From a virus: a DNA stretch of 40,248 nucleotides. The position numbers and the translations under genes are program-made. The stretch spans positions 1-40,248 of the IMG/VR virus record IMGVR_UViG_3300032291_001763; one strand, 5' to 3'. Below are positions 18,132 to 25,048 of the stretch, one piece after another (the stretch's first letter is position 1; every line of letters begins with the position of its first letter). The notes beneath the pieces are model-generated. The model did no database searches, was not told where the DNA came from, and worked only from the letters and a program-made list of their open reading frames with translations.

Positions 18132-18433
18132 GCCCGATAGACCCGAGCCTCATAGAGACCGCCGAAGACTTCAAGAAAGGCGGCTGGATAGTCGCAGTCC
18201 TTGGGGCTTTAGGTGCTATCGCTAGGCTAATCATCACCGAAGAAAGGTTCTTCTGGATAATCTGGATACGCAAGGCTCTTGCTGGCGGCATCGTCGGTAC
18301 GCTCGTGTACTTCGCCATCAACCACGCCCAGATGGACGCCATGTATAAGGGCATCATCTACTCGTCCGCTGGTGCATTGGCCCCAGACATCTTCGAGTGG
18401 CTGAAGCGTAAGTTCATCAAGCAAACTAAATGA
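18128..18433 (+). CDS. Probable holin
   Basis: This 101-residue protein has about three hydrophobic segments (GGWIVAVLGALGAIARLII, then KALAGGIVGTLVYFAI and GIIYSSAGALAPDIF) and a positive C-terminal tail (WLKRKFIKQTK), similar in size and layout to LydA/holin family 3 proteins. Holins form inner-membrane lesions that time lysis. It overlaps the giant gene upstream and the spanin-like gene downstream by four bases each, so it is read at the end of the late operon, where lysis genes are usual. Confidence 0.7.
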   Translation: MSPIDPSLIETAEDFKKGGWIVAVLGALGAIARLIITEERFFWIIWIRKALAGGIVGTLVYFAINHAQMDAMYKGIIYSSAGALAPDIFEWLKRKFIKQTK

Positions 18434-19152
18434 GATTCTTAATCCCTGCCATGCTTCTCTGCGGTTGCGTGTCAACCCCATCCATCCAACCCATTACCCC
18501 TGCACCCGTTGAAACGCAAAACAAAGAGAAGGACAACTACATCACGAAAGTCGAGTCTATCGTTTCTGACTCTGCTTCTGCCCTTACTGCTGTCGTTCCT
18601 GTCCTCGATAAAGGAACTGTCAGAGAAGTTGTCGAAGCCCAAGTGACTCGCCTTTCAGGGGTGTCTAAGCCTTCAGTTGCTAAGGTTGAGGAGTTCACCC
18701 GTATCATCAAGCAGAACGACACCAAGGCTGTACAGAAGGACAAAGAGGAGGCATCCAAGGTCGATGCCGAGACCACAGCACTATATCAGATGGTAGAGCA
18801 AAAGGACTTTGAGATTCAAGAGGCTCACGCTAGGGCTGACGCTGAGTTCAAGCAGAAGGTACTCTGGCAGTTCAGCACCGTTGGCCTAGGTCTATTTACA
18901 ATCGGCCTGCTTGCACTTGCATTTACACCGTTCAAGAAATCCGCTGGTACTGTCATGGCTGGCGGGATGCTTGCCATGTCCTCCGCTTGGATATTCGACT
19001 CTGCTTGGTTCACTTGGATTGTGGGAGTGTCGATAGTAGTGTCGGTGATTGGAATCGCCGTCTCCATATACAAGGGACGCAACATAGAAGCCAGAAACGA
19101 AGCCAATCCCAACGAGAACGACAAGCGGGGCGAGGTCGATGAACCAGTCTGA
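18430..19152 (+). CDS. Spanin-like lipoprotein with C-terminal membrane segments
   Basis: This 240-residue protein starts RFLIPAMLLCGCVSTPS, a short signal with a lipobox (LCGC; likely lipidated Cys13), then a Pro/Thr spacer and a long helical, coiled-coil-like middle. Near residue 150 hydrophobic helices begin (FSTVGLGLFTIGLLALAF, then GTVMAGGMLAMSSAWIF and WIVGVSIVVSVIGIAVSI) before a charged tail. An N-terminal outer-membrane lipid anchor with a C-terminal inner-membrane anchor is the design of unimolecular spanins, which fuse the two membranes at the end of lysis. It has more membrane spans than the classic one. It directly follows the holin. Confidence 0.6.
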   Translation: MRFLIPAMLLCGCVSTPSIQPITPAPVETQNKEKDNYITKVESIVSDSASALTAVVPVLDKGTVREVVEAQVTRLSGVSKPSVAKVEEFTRIIKQNDTKAVQKDKEEASKVDAETTALYQMVEQKDFEIQEAHARADAEFKQKVLWQFSTVGLGLFTIGLLALAFTPFKKSAGTVMAGGMLAMSSAWIFDSAWFTWIVGVSIVVSVIGIAVSIYKGRNIEARNEANPNENDKRGEVDEPV

Positions 19153-19184
19153 GAACCTATCGTCTCCCTCGTAAGGAACTAGGC

Positions 19185-19457
19185 TCATTTCTTGACCTTA
19201 TAGAAGGTCGGGTCTGTGTTAGGATTGCCGTACCTGTTTGCCGTCCAGTCATCGTATTCCTTGCTTGCTCTCATGTATTCGATAGACCTAATCTTGGCTG
19301 ACTTGTCCTCGTAAATCTCCCTTGAGGTCTTAATCTTGAGTTCAATCCACAGAACCCAAGCCTGCCAGAAAGCCCAAGAAAGGAACAGGAAGGCTGTCGT
19401 ATAAGCCATGACAGTCCCAACGATGCAGAGTTGCTCGATGAATTGCTGATTGTTCAT
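19185..19457 (-). CDS. Small membrane protein
   Basis: This 90-residue protein has one or two N-terminal hydrophobic stretches (QLCIVGTVMAYTTAFLFLSW, FWQAWVLWIEL) and a charged soluble tail ending DPTFYKVKK. It is the last gene of the long leftward operon and its start overlaps the preceding stop by four bases. It ends 33 bases from the convergent rightward operon; no strong hairpin terminator is visible between them. Function unknown. Confidence 0.7.
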   Translation of the reverse strand: MNNQQFIEQLCIVGTVMAYTTAFLFLSWAFWQAWVLWIELKIKTSREIYEDKSAKIRSIEYMRASKEYDDWTANRYGNPNTDPTFYKVKK

Positions 19458-19837
19458 TTGGTTTTCTTCTTAGGCAATTCGTCAGGAAGTTTGAAAGACC
19501 AGCACTCCTTGTCGATAGGCACGAGATAGATAGGCGTGGCTTCTCCGACGTAGGCTCCAATGATGTTGTACTCATAGTACTCGACGGCTTCATCTTGGTT
19601 CATTCCAGACTCCATGAGTATCTTTATAATCTTCACGGAATCGTACACGGCGACAGTCTTGCCTTCCCTGCCCGTCTGGGCCAGCCCGACGAACGCATCG
19701 CTCAAGCCGTCTGCGATGAACACCTCGTCCGTCATCTCCATCAAGAAGTCCTTGAGTTTAGCGTCGTTTTTGAAAGCCTCTGACTCCGACTTATGCCGCA
19801 GGTCTGGCTTAGGCTTTTTGCTTGGTTTCTTTTTCAT
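19454..19837 (-). CDS. Hypothetical protein
   Basis: This 127-residue protein has a very basic start (MKKKPSKKPKPDLRHKSE), an acidic helical centre (DFLMEMTDEVFIADGLSDAF) and the segment MNQDEAVEYYEYNIIGAYVG, which resembles small phage proteins with a short 'DEAxEYxxYNIxGAYxG' motif of unknown role. It overlaps the upstream gene by 29 bases, so its start is slightly uncertain, although no closer ATG fits better. It lies in the distal leftward operon. Confidence 0.7.
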   Translation of the reverse strand: MKKKPSKKPKPDLRHKSESEAFKNDAKLKDFLMEMTDEVFIADGLSDAFVGLAQTGREGKTVAVYDSVKIIKILMESGMNQDEAVEYYEYNIIGAYVGEATPIYLVPIDKECWSFKLPDELPKKKTK

Positions 19838-20069
19838 TCTTGATTCGGTAGTGAGGGATAGGGCGAGTGACCATGCCAGACTTCACTCTGTACATGCGGA
19901 CTTCAAGAAGATTGTTCTTGAGAGCCGAAGAAAGTTTGCGTGAGATTACGGGCTCGGATAGATTCCAGAGTTTCTGGATTTCCCTGCGTGTGTAGAATCC
20001 CTTCTCTGGCTTTTCGCATACAGCGTTGCCAAAGAGTTTCTCCAAGGCCCGAAGGTCTTTGTTGTTCAT
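19809..20069 (-). CDS. Small winged-helix-like protein
   Basis: The start at 20069 is chosen because it forms an ATGA overlap with the metallophosphoesterase stop; a longer frame would run into that gene. The 86-residue protein contains GFYTRREIQKLWNLSEPVIS followed by RKLSSALKNNLLEVRMYRV, a pattern like a helix-turn-helix with a following wing, then a basic tail. It might bind DNA as a small regulator. No family is recognised. Confidence 0.65.
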   Translation of the reverse strand: MNNKDLRALEKLFGNAVCEKPEKGFYTRREIQKLWNLSEPVISRKLSSALKNNLLEVRMYRVKSGMVTRPIPHYRIKNEKETKQKA

Positions 20070-20815
20070 AGTCCTTTGATAGAATAAATGAATTCTTTGC
20101 CGACTCGGTGTGCCTGCCAGACCTTCCAGTCGTTGCCTTGGACGAATCCGTAAGTCCAGCCGCTTCCCCACTTGCTCGTGGCTAGGCGATTCCTAGCGTA
20201 GTCAGGGGACTTATGGCATAGGCAACCACCAGAGAACCCTACGGCTCCGAGGTGCTTACGAGCGTTCACTTGCTGGATAGAGTGCAGGTGTCCCATGACG
20301 ACAGCCCCTTGCGGCTCGGCGTAATGAATGGCGTGTTCCTCGACGGCACGGATGCCGCAGGTGTATCCATGCACGAAAGCGACCTTTCCAAGGCGGTGGA
20401 CCCCATCTTCTGCATGGTAATCGTAAATCTTCTTACAGCCATTCTTCTTGAGGTGGTTGTAGATGTTCTGCTTTAGGTCGATGCAGTAGTCTCTGAGCAT
20501 TCCGTTGGTATGCCCATCGATAATCTGGTCTAGTCTATCGTCATGGTTTCCATTGAGGAAAATCGTGGGTTGCACCCTGCTGATGAAATCCTTGCCAGCC
20601 TTGACATCGGAAACAAGCGACTCGTCTTCCTCCTTCCGTCCAGCACCCCTGCGGATACTGCGAAAGTCAAAGTTATCCCCTAGGTGAACAATCTCAATGT
20701 CATCATTCCCCTTGCCGAACCAGCGTAGGAACTTGAAGAACTGCTGTGCCACATCCTTGTCGATATGGTCACCATGATTGTCACCGACAGCAACGAACTT
20801 AGTTAGTTTGGACAT
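20066..20815 (-). CDS. Calcineurin-like metallophosphoesterase
   Basis: This 249-residue protein carries all the metal-binding motifs of the superfamily in order: GDNHGDH (11-17), HLGDNFDF (45-51), LNGNHDDR (88-94), a histidine in FVHGYTCG (149) and GHLHS (175-179). These two-metal enzymes hydrolyse phosphoesters, and phage versions include protein phosphatases and nucleases. There is no signal peptide, so it acts in the cytoplasm. It lies in the distal leftward operon among small accessory genes and starts after a 3-base gap. The substrate cannot be inferred from sequence. Confidence 0.9.
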   Translation of the reverse strand: MSKLTKFVAVGDNHGDHIDKDVAQQFFKFLRWFGKGNDDIEIVHLGDNFDFRSIRRGAGRKEEDESLVSDVKAGKDFISRVQPTIFLNGNHDDRLDQIIDGHTNGMLRDYCIDLKQNIYNHLKKNGCKKIYDYHAEDGVHRLGKVAFVHGYTCGIRAVEEHAIHYAEPQGAVVMGHLHSIQQVNARKHLGAVGFSGGCLCHKSPDYARNRLATSKWGSGWTYGFVQGNDWKVWQAHRVGKEFIYSIKGL

Positions 20816-20818
20816 AGA

Positions 20819-20989
20819 TTAGGTGATGAGATACCACTTGTTCATGGGCTTGGCAAACAGATACTCCCATCGAGCCTTGGCATCGGTGAAGTATTGCTTG
20901 GTCATCATAAACTCCCTTGTGGTTTGCTTCTTGTTCTCAAGATGCCCACCGCCATGTGCGGGTCGCTTCCAAGTGCGTTTCTTTCTCAT
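20819..20989 (-). CDS. Small basic hypothetical protein
   Basis: This 56-residue ORF begins MRKKRTWKRPAHGGGHLENK and ends EYLFAKPMNKWYLIT. The N terminus is highly basic and could contact nucleic acid. It is linked by an ATGA overlap to the gene before it and stands three bases before the metallophosphoesterase start, which supports it as a real member of the coupled operon. No family is recognised. Confidence 0.65.
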   Translation of the reverse strand: MRKKRTWKRPAHGGGHLENKKQTTREFMMTKQYFTDAKARWEYLFAKPMNKWYLIT

Positions 20990-21189
20990 TCGTGGGGCTG
21001 TGCGTCAAGCACGATAGCATTGCCAGAAATGATGGCACTATTGAGACGCTCGTTCTCAGCCTTAAGGCGAGCGTTCTCCTCTGCCAAGGCACGACATTCG
21101 TTGCCTAGGTTGAGGACATTCTTTGAGAGACTCTGAATCAATGAGTCATCAAAGTGATGTTCGTAGAATACTATGGTAGGAGTGTTCAT
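20986..21189 (-). CDS. Small coiled-coil protein, family member 1
   Basis: This 67-residue protein has an aromatic start (TPTIVFYEHHFDDSLIQSLS), then a leucine-heptad helix (NVLNLGNECRALAEENARLK) and the tail NAIVLDAQPHE. The central helix is nearly the same as one in the gene at 21634-21996, while the tail resembles that of the gene at 25744-25908. It is coupled to both neighbours by four-base overlaps. Function unknown; a dimeric coiled coil is likely. Confidence 0.75.
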   Translation of the reverse strand: MNTPTIVFYEHHFDDSLIQSLSKNVLNLGNECRALAEENARLKAENERLNSAIISGNAIVLDAQPHE

Positions 21190-21386
21190 TTGTTTTTGCG
21201 GATTTCAAAAGTGTCGTTAGTGACAAACTTAAATTGGTCTGTGGTCATGTGACGGATTACTCCATCGCTGTCCAGCACAATAGCAAAGACATCGTTGGAG
21301 AATGTGCCACCATCACGGACATAAAGAAGCATGCCGTATCCAAGCGGTGTCTCCACAGGCATCGGGTTTCTGAATTCGTAAATCAC
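21186..21386 (-). CDS. Small beta-rich hypothetical protein
   Basis: This 66-residue protein (MIYEFRNPMPVETPLGYGML, then GTFSNDVFAIVLDSDGVIRH) is predicted largely beta from its alternating pattern. It resembles short phage proteins with a 'P.ET..G.G.L..V....f.nD.w.V.l..gg...' signature. It is joined to its neighbours by ATGA overlaps. Function unknown. Confidence 0.7.
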   Translation of the reverse strand: MIYEFRNPMPVETPLGYGMLLYVRDGGTFSNDVFAIVLDSDGVIRHMTTDQFKFVTNDTFEIRKNK

Positions 21387-21637
21387 TTCATAGCCCTCCG
21401 CAGGTCATCCAAGTCAGAAAGGACTCTGAGCCATCTGTCATGGTCACAGTTGGCTTCTATCTTCCAGTAGTTGACAAGACGCTCCAGACGCTCGACCTCG
21501 GCCTTGAGGCTGGCGTAGTCGGAGTGCAAGACCCATTCGCCAATGGAACACTCGACCATTCCAGAGCAAATGTCCTGTGCGTGGTATGAAGGCTCAACGC
21601 ATTTGATTGCCTGCGTGTATCGGATTGGTCCGCTCAT
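21383..21637 (-). CDS. Small coiled-coil hypothetical protein
   Basis: This 84-residue protein has a Cys-containing N terminus (RYTQAIKCVEPSYHAQDICS) and a C-terminal heptad helix (ASLKAEVERLERLVNYWKIE). The helix resembles the neighbouring coiled-coil genes in style but not in exact sequence. ATGA overlaps exist on both sides. Function unknown. Confidence 0.7.
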   Translation of the reverse strand: MSGPIRYTQAIKCVEPSYHAQDICSGMVECSIGEWVLHSDYASLKAEVERLERLVNYWKIEANCDHDRWLRVLSDLDDLRRAMK

Positions 21638-21996
21638 TGGTTGTCTGGGTTGATTTCGTCGTAGGTGGTCTTGCCTTCAAGTTCCTTGAGTTTGAGTTGA
21701 GCCGCAGGGGAGTGCATCACGGCCTTGGTCATCCGCTCGACCTGTTGAAGCAATGCGTCCCTATCTTCCTGCATCTTCTTATCGACCCACGCTTCGGTCA
21801 GCCGCTCGTTCTCTTCCTTGAGGCGGGCGTTATCGGCTTCGATTGCTGTGATGGTATGTTTGCCGCCCATGCCAAGGTTATCGCAGAGAGACTTGAGACG
21901 CTTGTTCTCTTCAGCCAAGGCACGGCACTCGTTGCCAAGTCTCAGTACGTTCTTGGCGAGAGACTCGTTGATTGACTTCATTTGTTCGTCGCTCAT
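21634..21996 (-). CDS. Coiled-coil protein, family member 2
   Basis: The start at 21996 (MSDEQMKSINESLAKNVLRL) is preferred because it makes an ATGA overlap with the previous gene; an upstream ATG would extend into it. The 120-residue protein is almost entirely helical with heptads (NVLRLGNECRALAEENKRLK, DNARLKEENERLTEAWVDKK) and ends EGKTTYDEINPDNQ. Its first helix closely matches the gene at 20986-21189, implying duplication or recombination. Function unknown; oligomerisation likely. Confidence 0.75.
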   Translation of the reverse strand: MSDEQMKSINESLAKNVLRLGNECRALAEENKRLKSLCDNLGMGGKHTITAIEADNARLKEENERLTEAWVDKKMQEDRDALLQQVERMTKAVMHSPAAQLKLKELEGKTTYDEINPDNQ

Positions 21997-22223
21997 CGTT
22001 TGAAGGCGGCTCCAGTTTCCTTCCAACCTTCATGCGTATAAGCACGAAGAGCGGCGGTGTATCCCTTGGGTGTCCAGTCAATCCTGATGTTCACGTCAGG
22101 GCTTTCGTACGAGATGAAGCCTTCTCCCTGCATGCAGAAAGAAGTGTTCTCCACGGCGTCCACGATTTTATTGTTAGCCCAAGCGTCAAAGCCGAGGCGG
22201 TTGATTTCATTCGGGTCAATCAT
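21993..22223 (-). CDS. Small hypothetical protein
   Basis: The 76-residue reading from MIDPNEINRLGFDAWANNKI is chosen because its ATG lies one base beyond the previous stop; a longer frame would overlap that gene by more than 100 bases. It contains beta-like segments (FCMQGEGFISYESPDVNIRI) and ends GWKETGAAFKR. No family is recognised. It overlaps the next gene by four bases. Confidence 0.65.
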   Translation of the reverse strand: MIDPNEINRLGFDAWANNKIVDAVENTSFCMQGEGFISYESPDVNIRIDWTPKGYTAALRAYTHEGWKETGAAFKR

Positions 22224-22224
22224 G

Positions 22225-22515
22225 TCAGGCGAGTTTCCGCTTCTTGAGTTCTTCTGCAACCACATTCTTCTCGGTCTTGCTTGCGTTCTTGTTCTTCGGA
22301 AGAAGCAAAGCCTCGTTGTAGGACTTGAGTTGCGTGTCATTAAGCCGAGAGACCTGCGTGATAATCATGCGTTCGTACTCCGTGATTAGGTTCGGCAACT
22401 TGAATCGGCAAACGACCTTACGGATAGACTCAGCAGAAAAGCCGTACTTGAGTCCAGCCTCCTTGGCGGTCAATCCTTCAGCAAGGGCGACACGGGCGAC
22501 TTCCCTGCGTGTCAT
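22225..22515 (-). CDS. Small helix-turn-helix protein
   Basis: The start at 22515 gives 96 residues and an ATGA overlap with the preceding gene; the longer frame beginning at 22821 lies antiparallel in content to a better ORF and is rejected. The N terminus TRREVARVALAEGLTAKEAG then LKYGFSAESIRKVVCRFK looks like a resolvase-type helix-turn-helix that would recognise DNA. The C terminus is Lys-rich. It may regulate transcription or act with the replication genes. Confidence 0.7.
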   Translation of the reverse strand: MTRREVARVALAEGLTAKEAGLKYGFSAESIRKVVCRFKLPNLITEYERMIITQVSRLNDTQLKSYNEALLLPKNKNASKTEKNVVAEELKKRKLA

Positions 22516-22868
22516 TCGTTCGGTTTGAACAGGTGTTCCAACTGTCCGCTGTCCAGCATCGCCTGAAGGTTCTGAATCATCTCGTCCCTGATGCGTCTGG
22601 CTTGCACGATGTCCAGTCCTACTTTTTCCCTGAACACCTTGCTTCCTACCTGCAACTTCACATAGTACTCCCGCTTGTCGTCTGGCTTGTACAGGTGATG
22701 GTTCTCGTCGTAGTCGGACATGTTCCGAATCACCATGCGACGCTGACCCTCCTTCGGGTCGATTATCGGGCAGTCCAACAACCAGCAAGCCCTTGCGTAC
22801 GTCAGGCCGTATTTTACGCATTTCTCTATTAGGTCTGGGATTTCTTCAGGAGTACGTTTCCGTCTCAT
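22512..22868 (-). CDS. Hypothetical protein
   Basis: This 118-residue protein begins MRRKRTPEEIPDLIEKCVKY with a helix-turn-helix-like opening (YGLTYARACWLLDCP), followed by a charged region and a C-terminal helix (ARRIRDEMIQNLQAMLDSGQ). A DNA-binding role is possible but weakly supported. It overlaps both neighbours by four bases (TGA/ATG). Confidence 0.7.
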   Translation of the reverse strand: MRRKRTPEEIPDLIEKCVKYGLTYARACWLLDCPIIDPKEGQRRMVIRNMSDYDENHHLYKPDDKREYYVKLQVGSKVFREKVGLDIVQARRIRDEMIQNLQAMLDSGQLEHLFKPNE

Positions 22869-23251
22869 CGGATACCAGCCTTAGCCTTAGCCCATTTAGC
22901 CAAGGCACTACCAGACGTGACGCCGTGGCTCATGTCATCACCAGCGGACTCGAGGTACTTCAGGTTGTTCCTGAGTTCAGCGATGTCGCTCATGTATTCC
23001 TTCGGTGTCTTGCCGTTCATACGCTCAACGAGTTCAGACACCTCTATGCCGAGCATGAACGCAACGGCACGGGCGGTATTGCTCTTGGGGTTCAGCGGGA
23101 TGCAGAACTCACCGTTAGCCTCTTGGATTACTTCGTCAGCCTTGGACATCGGTATGCAGAGATACTTGTTCTTCTTGTTGCGTTGAGATGCGATTGCTCG
23201 TCTCAGGAACTCAAGCCCCTTGGTCTTCGGTTCTGCTGTCGTTGATGACAT
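22865..23251 (-). CDS. Hypothetical protein
   Basis: The start at 23251 (MSSTTAEPKTKGLEFLRRAI) gives 128 residues; it overlaps the preceding gene by 41 bases, and no closer ATG exists. The sequence includes KNKYLCIPMSKADEVIQEAN and FMLGIEVSELVERMNGKTPK. It is soluble with no recognised motif. Position immediately after the annealing protein gene makes a role in DNA metabolism possible, but that is inference from location alone. Confidence 0.65.
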   Translation of the reverse strand: MSSTTAEPKTKGLEFLRRAIASQRNKKNKYLCIPMSKADEVIQEANGEFCIPLNPKSNTARAVAFMLGIEVSELVERMNGKTPKEYMSDIAELRNNLKYLESAGDDMSHGVTSGSALAKWAKAKAGIR

Positions 23252-23432
23252 CGCCTTGGGCCTCGCTGAACTTCTTGACAAGCGTGTCCAGTTTCATGGA
23301 CAGCATCTTGTTCTTGACGGTGAAGTTGATGTACTTACTGCCCTTGCGGTCAGAAGGCTTGAGCAGGCGGGCAACCGTACCGTCGGAGAGGACGATGTAG
23401 TTGGTGGCCCCGAATCGTTTGTATGTTAGCAT
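23211..23432 (-). CDS. Small hypothetical protein
   Basis: This 73-residue protein begins MLTYKRFGATNYIVLSDGTV, with a compact beta pattern ending in RLLKPSDRKGSKYINFTVKN, and a helical C terminus. It resembles small phage proteins that share a 'y.vLsDGtvaRlLkp' pattern, whose role I do not know. It begins 23 bases after the ERF gene with an A/C-rich leader (accaaccaag before ATG) that has no ribosome-binding consensus. Confidence 0.7.
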   Translation of the reverse strand: MLTYKRFGATNYIVLSDGTVARLLKPSDRKGSKYINFTVKNKMLSMKLDTLVKKFSEAQGDVINDSRTEDQGA

Positions 23433-23455
23433 CTTGGTTGGTGGTTAGGATTAGA

Positions 23456-24238
23456 TTAGAACGGAACGTCGTCGCTGGTCTGGACAGGAGCCGCACAAGA
23501 ACTCAGTTTCTCGAACAGACGCTGGGCTTCTGCCTTGACCTTGAGGTCACGAGCGGACGGGTTCGGGTTATCACCGAACGGCTTAGGCGTCCAGCGTTTA
23601 GCGAAGTACGTCAGGTCGCCGAACTTGACTTCACGGTTAGGCTCGATGAGCGGAAGGCTGGATAGAGGCTTGCCCTTGTGGTCGCCGAACGGGACGAGGA
23701 CATCGCCAGCGGGTTCAGAAGACTTCTGGGTGAAGGCAGGAGCCGCAGACGGAGCAGAGGCAGGGGCAGACGGAGCGACGTAAGCCTTCTTAGCCGCAGG
23801 GGCCTTGGTGCGAATCTGTCGGTCGAGTTCAGCATCGTCATCGTCGGTGGCACAGCCTGCGATGGACGCCAGCGAGTAGCGACGGATGTAGGAATAAAGG
23901 ATTCCAGCCTGCTGTCCGCTGATGCCCTTCTCGGCAGGGATGTCAGCGTCGGACTTGATGTAACCGCCGTCCTTGTGGATGACGATAGTGGTGACGCCTA
24001 CGGTTCCTTCCGTGCCAGTAGGCATCTGGATGATGGCAAGGCCGTGCTTGGCGGCGATAGGCTTCAGGACTTCCAAGTGAGCCGAGAGGCTGGCGTACTT
24101 GGAGCCGTGAAACGGATTCACGGAGTCAGCATGGATGTCCTTGGTTTCAGCCACGAAGTTAATCAGGGCTTGGAACAGGGCTTGTTGGTTTTCTGCGGTG
24201 TTGGTGTGCATCTGGTTGAGATAGTCGAATACGCTCAT
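23456..24238 (-). CDS. ERF-family single-strand annealing recombinase
   Basis: This 260-residue protein has the ERF signature: NPFHGSKYASL (41-51), then AGILYSYIRRYSLASIAG (111-128) and an acidic CATDDDDAE. ERF proteins coat single-stranded DNA and pair complementary strands during phage recombination. A disordered Ala/Pro/Ser linker follows, then a small second region (VPFGDHKGKPLSSLP), and an acidic tip SDDVPF that mimics the SSB interaction tail. It should work with the RecE-like exonuclease at 26648-27466. It starts its own transcription unit: a promoter ends about seven bases before the ATG, suggesting a leaderless message. Confidence 0.9.
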   Translation of the reverse strand: MSVFDYLNQMHTNTAENQQALFQALINFVAETKDIHADSVNPFHGSKYASLSAHLEVLKPIAAKHGLAIIQMPTGTEGTVGVTTIVIHKDGGYIKSDADIPAEKGISGQQAGILYSYIRRYSLASIAGCATDDDDAELDRQIRTKAPAAKKAYVAPSAPASAPSAAPAFTQKSSEPAGDVLVPFGDHKGKPLSSLPLIEPNREVKFGDLTYFAKRWTPKPFGDNPNPSARDLKVKAEAQRLFEKLSSCAAPVQTSDDVPF

Positions 24239-24245
24239 GAGTAGT

Positions 24246-24273
24246 GTTATGTTGGTCTTTGTTTGTATGTCAA
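24246..24273 (-). promoter_or_regulatory. Sigma70-like promoter for the ERF operon
   Basis: On the minus strand TTGACA (24273-24268) is followed after 16 bases by CATAAC (24251-24246). The expected transcription start falls at or within a base or two of the ERF ATG at 24238. The -35 is a perfect consensus match and the -10 matches in four of six bases. The implied mRNA has almost no 5' leader. Confidence 0.6.
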
Positions 24274-24291
24274 GAGTTGATTGGATTATTT

Positions 24292-24468
24292 TTATTTATT
24301 TTCAGCGAGTCGCTTTTCGGTGTCGAGGACGTACAGCATGCCAAGACGGACGTATTGCGAGCGGGTCATGCCTGCCCTCTTGGCATACTTGGTGAGTTTG
24401 TCAAACAAAACTTTTTCCATTCTGCAAGTTAGCATGACTTCAGCATTGATTCTGTTGGTCTTTTTCAT
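24292..24468 (-). CDS. Ribbon-helix-helix type DNA-binding protein
   Basis: The start at 24468 overlaps the transglycosylase stop by ATGA, giving 58 residues. After a basic start (MKKTNRINAEVMLTCRMEKV) comes a helix pair typical of CopG/Arc-like repressors (KLTKYAKRAGMTRSQYVRLG). Such proteins dimerise and bind short palindromes. It sits just upstream of the ERF promoter, so it could regulate it. It is well supported as a coding gene by the overlap; family assignment is by pattern. Confidence 0.75.
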   Translation of the reverse strand: MKKTNRINAEVMLTCRMEKVLFDKLTKYAKRAGMTRSQYVRLGMLYVLDTEKRLAENK

Positions 24469-24941
24469 CGGGAGAGAATGTAGTTCGCACGAGCAAGGAT
24501 GCTTTTGCGTTTGTTGTCCAGCCAAAAAGATTGGTGGTCGAAGGCTTTGTTGTATGCACCTTGGAAGCCCATGTTGTACGCCATGTACAGGGAGATTGGA
24601 GTGACCTTGACCTTCATCCTATGCATCTGCTTCTCAAGGATTTCAAAATAAGCCTTGCAAGCAAGACGGCTTACCTGCGGGTCTTTGGCGAACTTCTTGT
24701 GGTTGTCAGCGAAGTCCAGCCATTCGTCACGGGAGATGCCATGATGAGCGGCGTACACACAAGCCTCACGCCAACTGGCTTCATGCATCTGCCAAGCCCC
24801 GATAGCCTTTCCTTTGTCGCCTACGGCTTCGTAGTTGAAGTTGGATTCAATGACCGCAACTTTGTCGATGAACTCTTCTGTGATGACAGACTTGGCCTCG
24901 ACGGAGGCACAGCCGAGAAGGAGTGCGAATAGTTTATTCAT
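24465..24941 (-). CDS. SLT-type lytic transglycosylase with lipobox
   Basis: This 158-residue protein has the soluble lytic transglycosylase fold signature: catalytic glutamate in VAVIESNFN (E32), GKAIGAWQMHEASW, and LYMAYNMGFQGAYNKA. It cleaves peptidoglycan and probably serves as the endolysin, since no other wall hydrolase is recognised. The N terminus MNKLFALLLGCASVEA looks like a short signal with a lipobox ending at Cys11, so it may be exported by the host and lipid-anchored rather than released through a holin. It lies in the leftward replication region, away from holin and spanin. Its leader reads acctaatcc before ATG. Confidence 0.85.
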   Translation of the reverse strand: MNKLFALLLGCASVEAKSVITEEFIDKVAVIESNFNYEAVGDKGKAIGAWQMHEASWREACVYAAHHGISRDEWLDFADNHKKFAKDPQVSRLACKAYFEILEKQMHRMKVKVTPISLYMAYNMGFQGAYNKAFDHQSFWLDNKRKSILARANYILSR

Positions 24942-24988
24942 GGATTAGGTTTTTTAGGAAACGTGTATCACAATACTGGATAAAGGAA

Positions 24989-25014
24989 GGGGACAGATTT
25001 TTTAGGTCTGCCCC
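24989..25014. other. Hairpin A with ATTTTTTAGG loop
   Basis: GGGG-A-CAGA (24989-24997) pairs with TCTG-CCCC (25007-25014), with the single A as a bulge, around the loop TTTTTTAGG. A second hairpin with different stem but a nearly identical loop lies at 30456-30479. The same 9-mer TTTTTTAGG recurs at 24949-24957 just upstream of the transglycosylase start. No trailing T-run on either strand makes it an obvious terminator. Confidence 0.5.
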
Positions 25015-25048
25015 CTTTGGGGCGTCCACCAACCAAGATGAACGTCGC

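Noticed and set aside
22516-22821. Longer reading of the HTH gene from 22821
   Set aside because: The added segment overlaps a better ORF (22512-22868) in another frame and has Arg/Gln/Gly-rich shadow composition; the ATG at 22515 gives the usual ATGA overlap.
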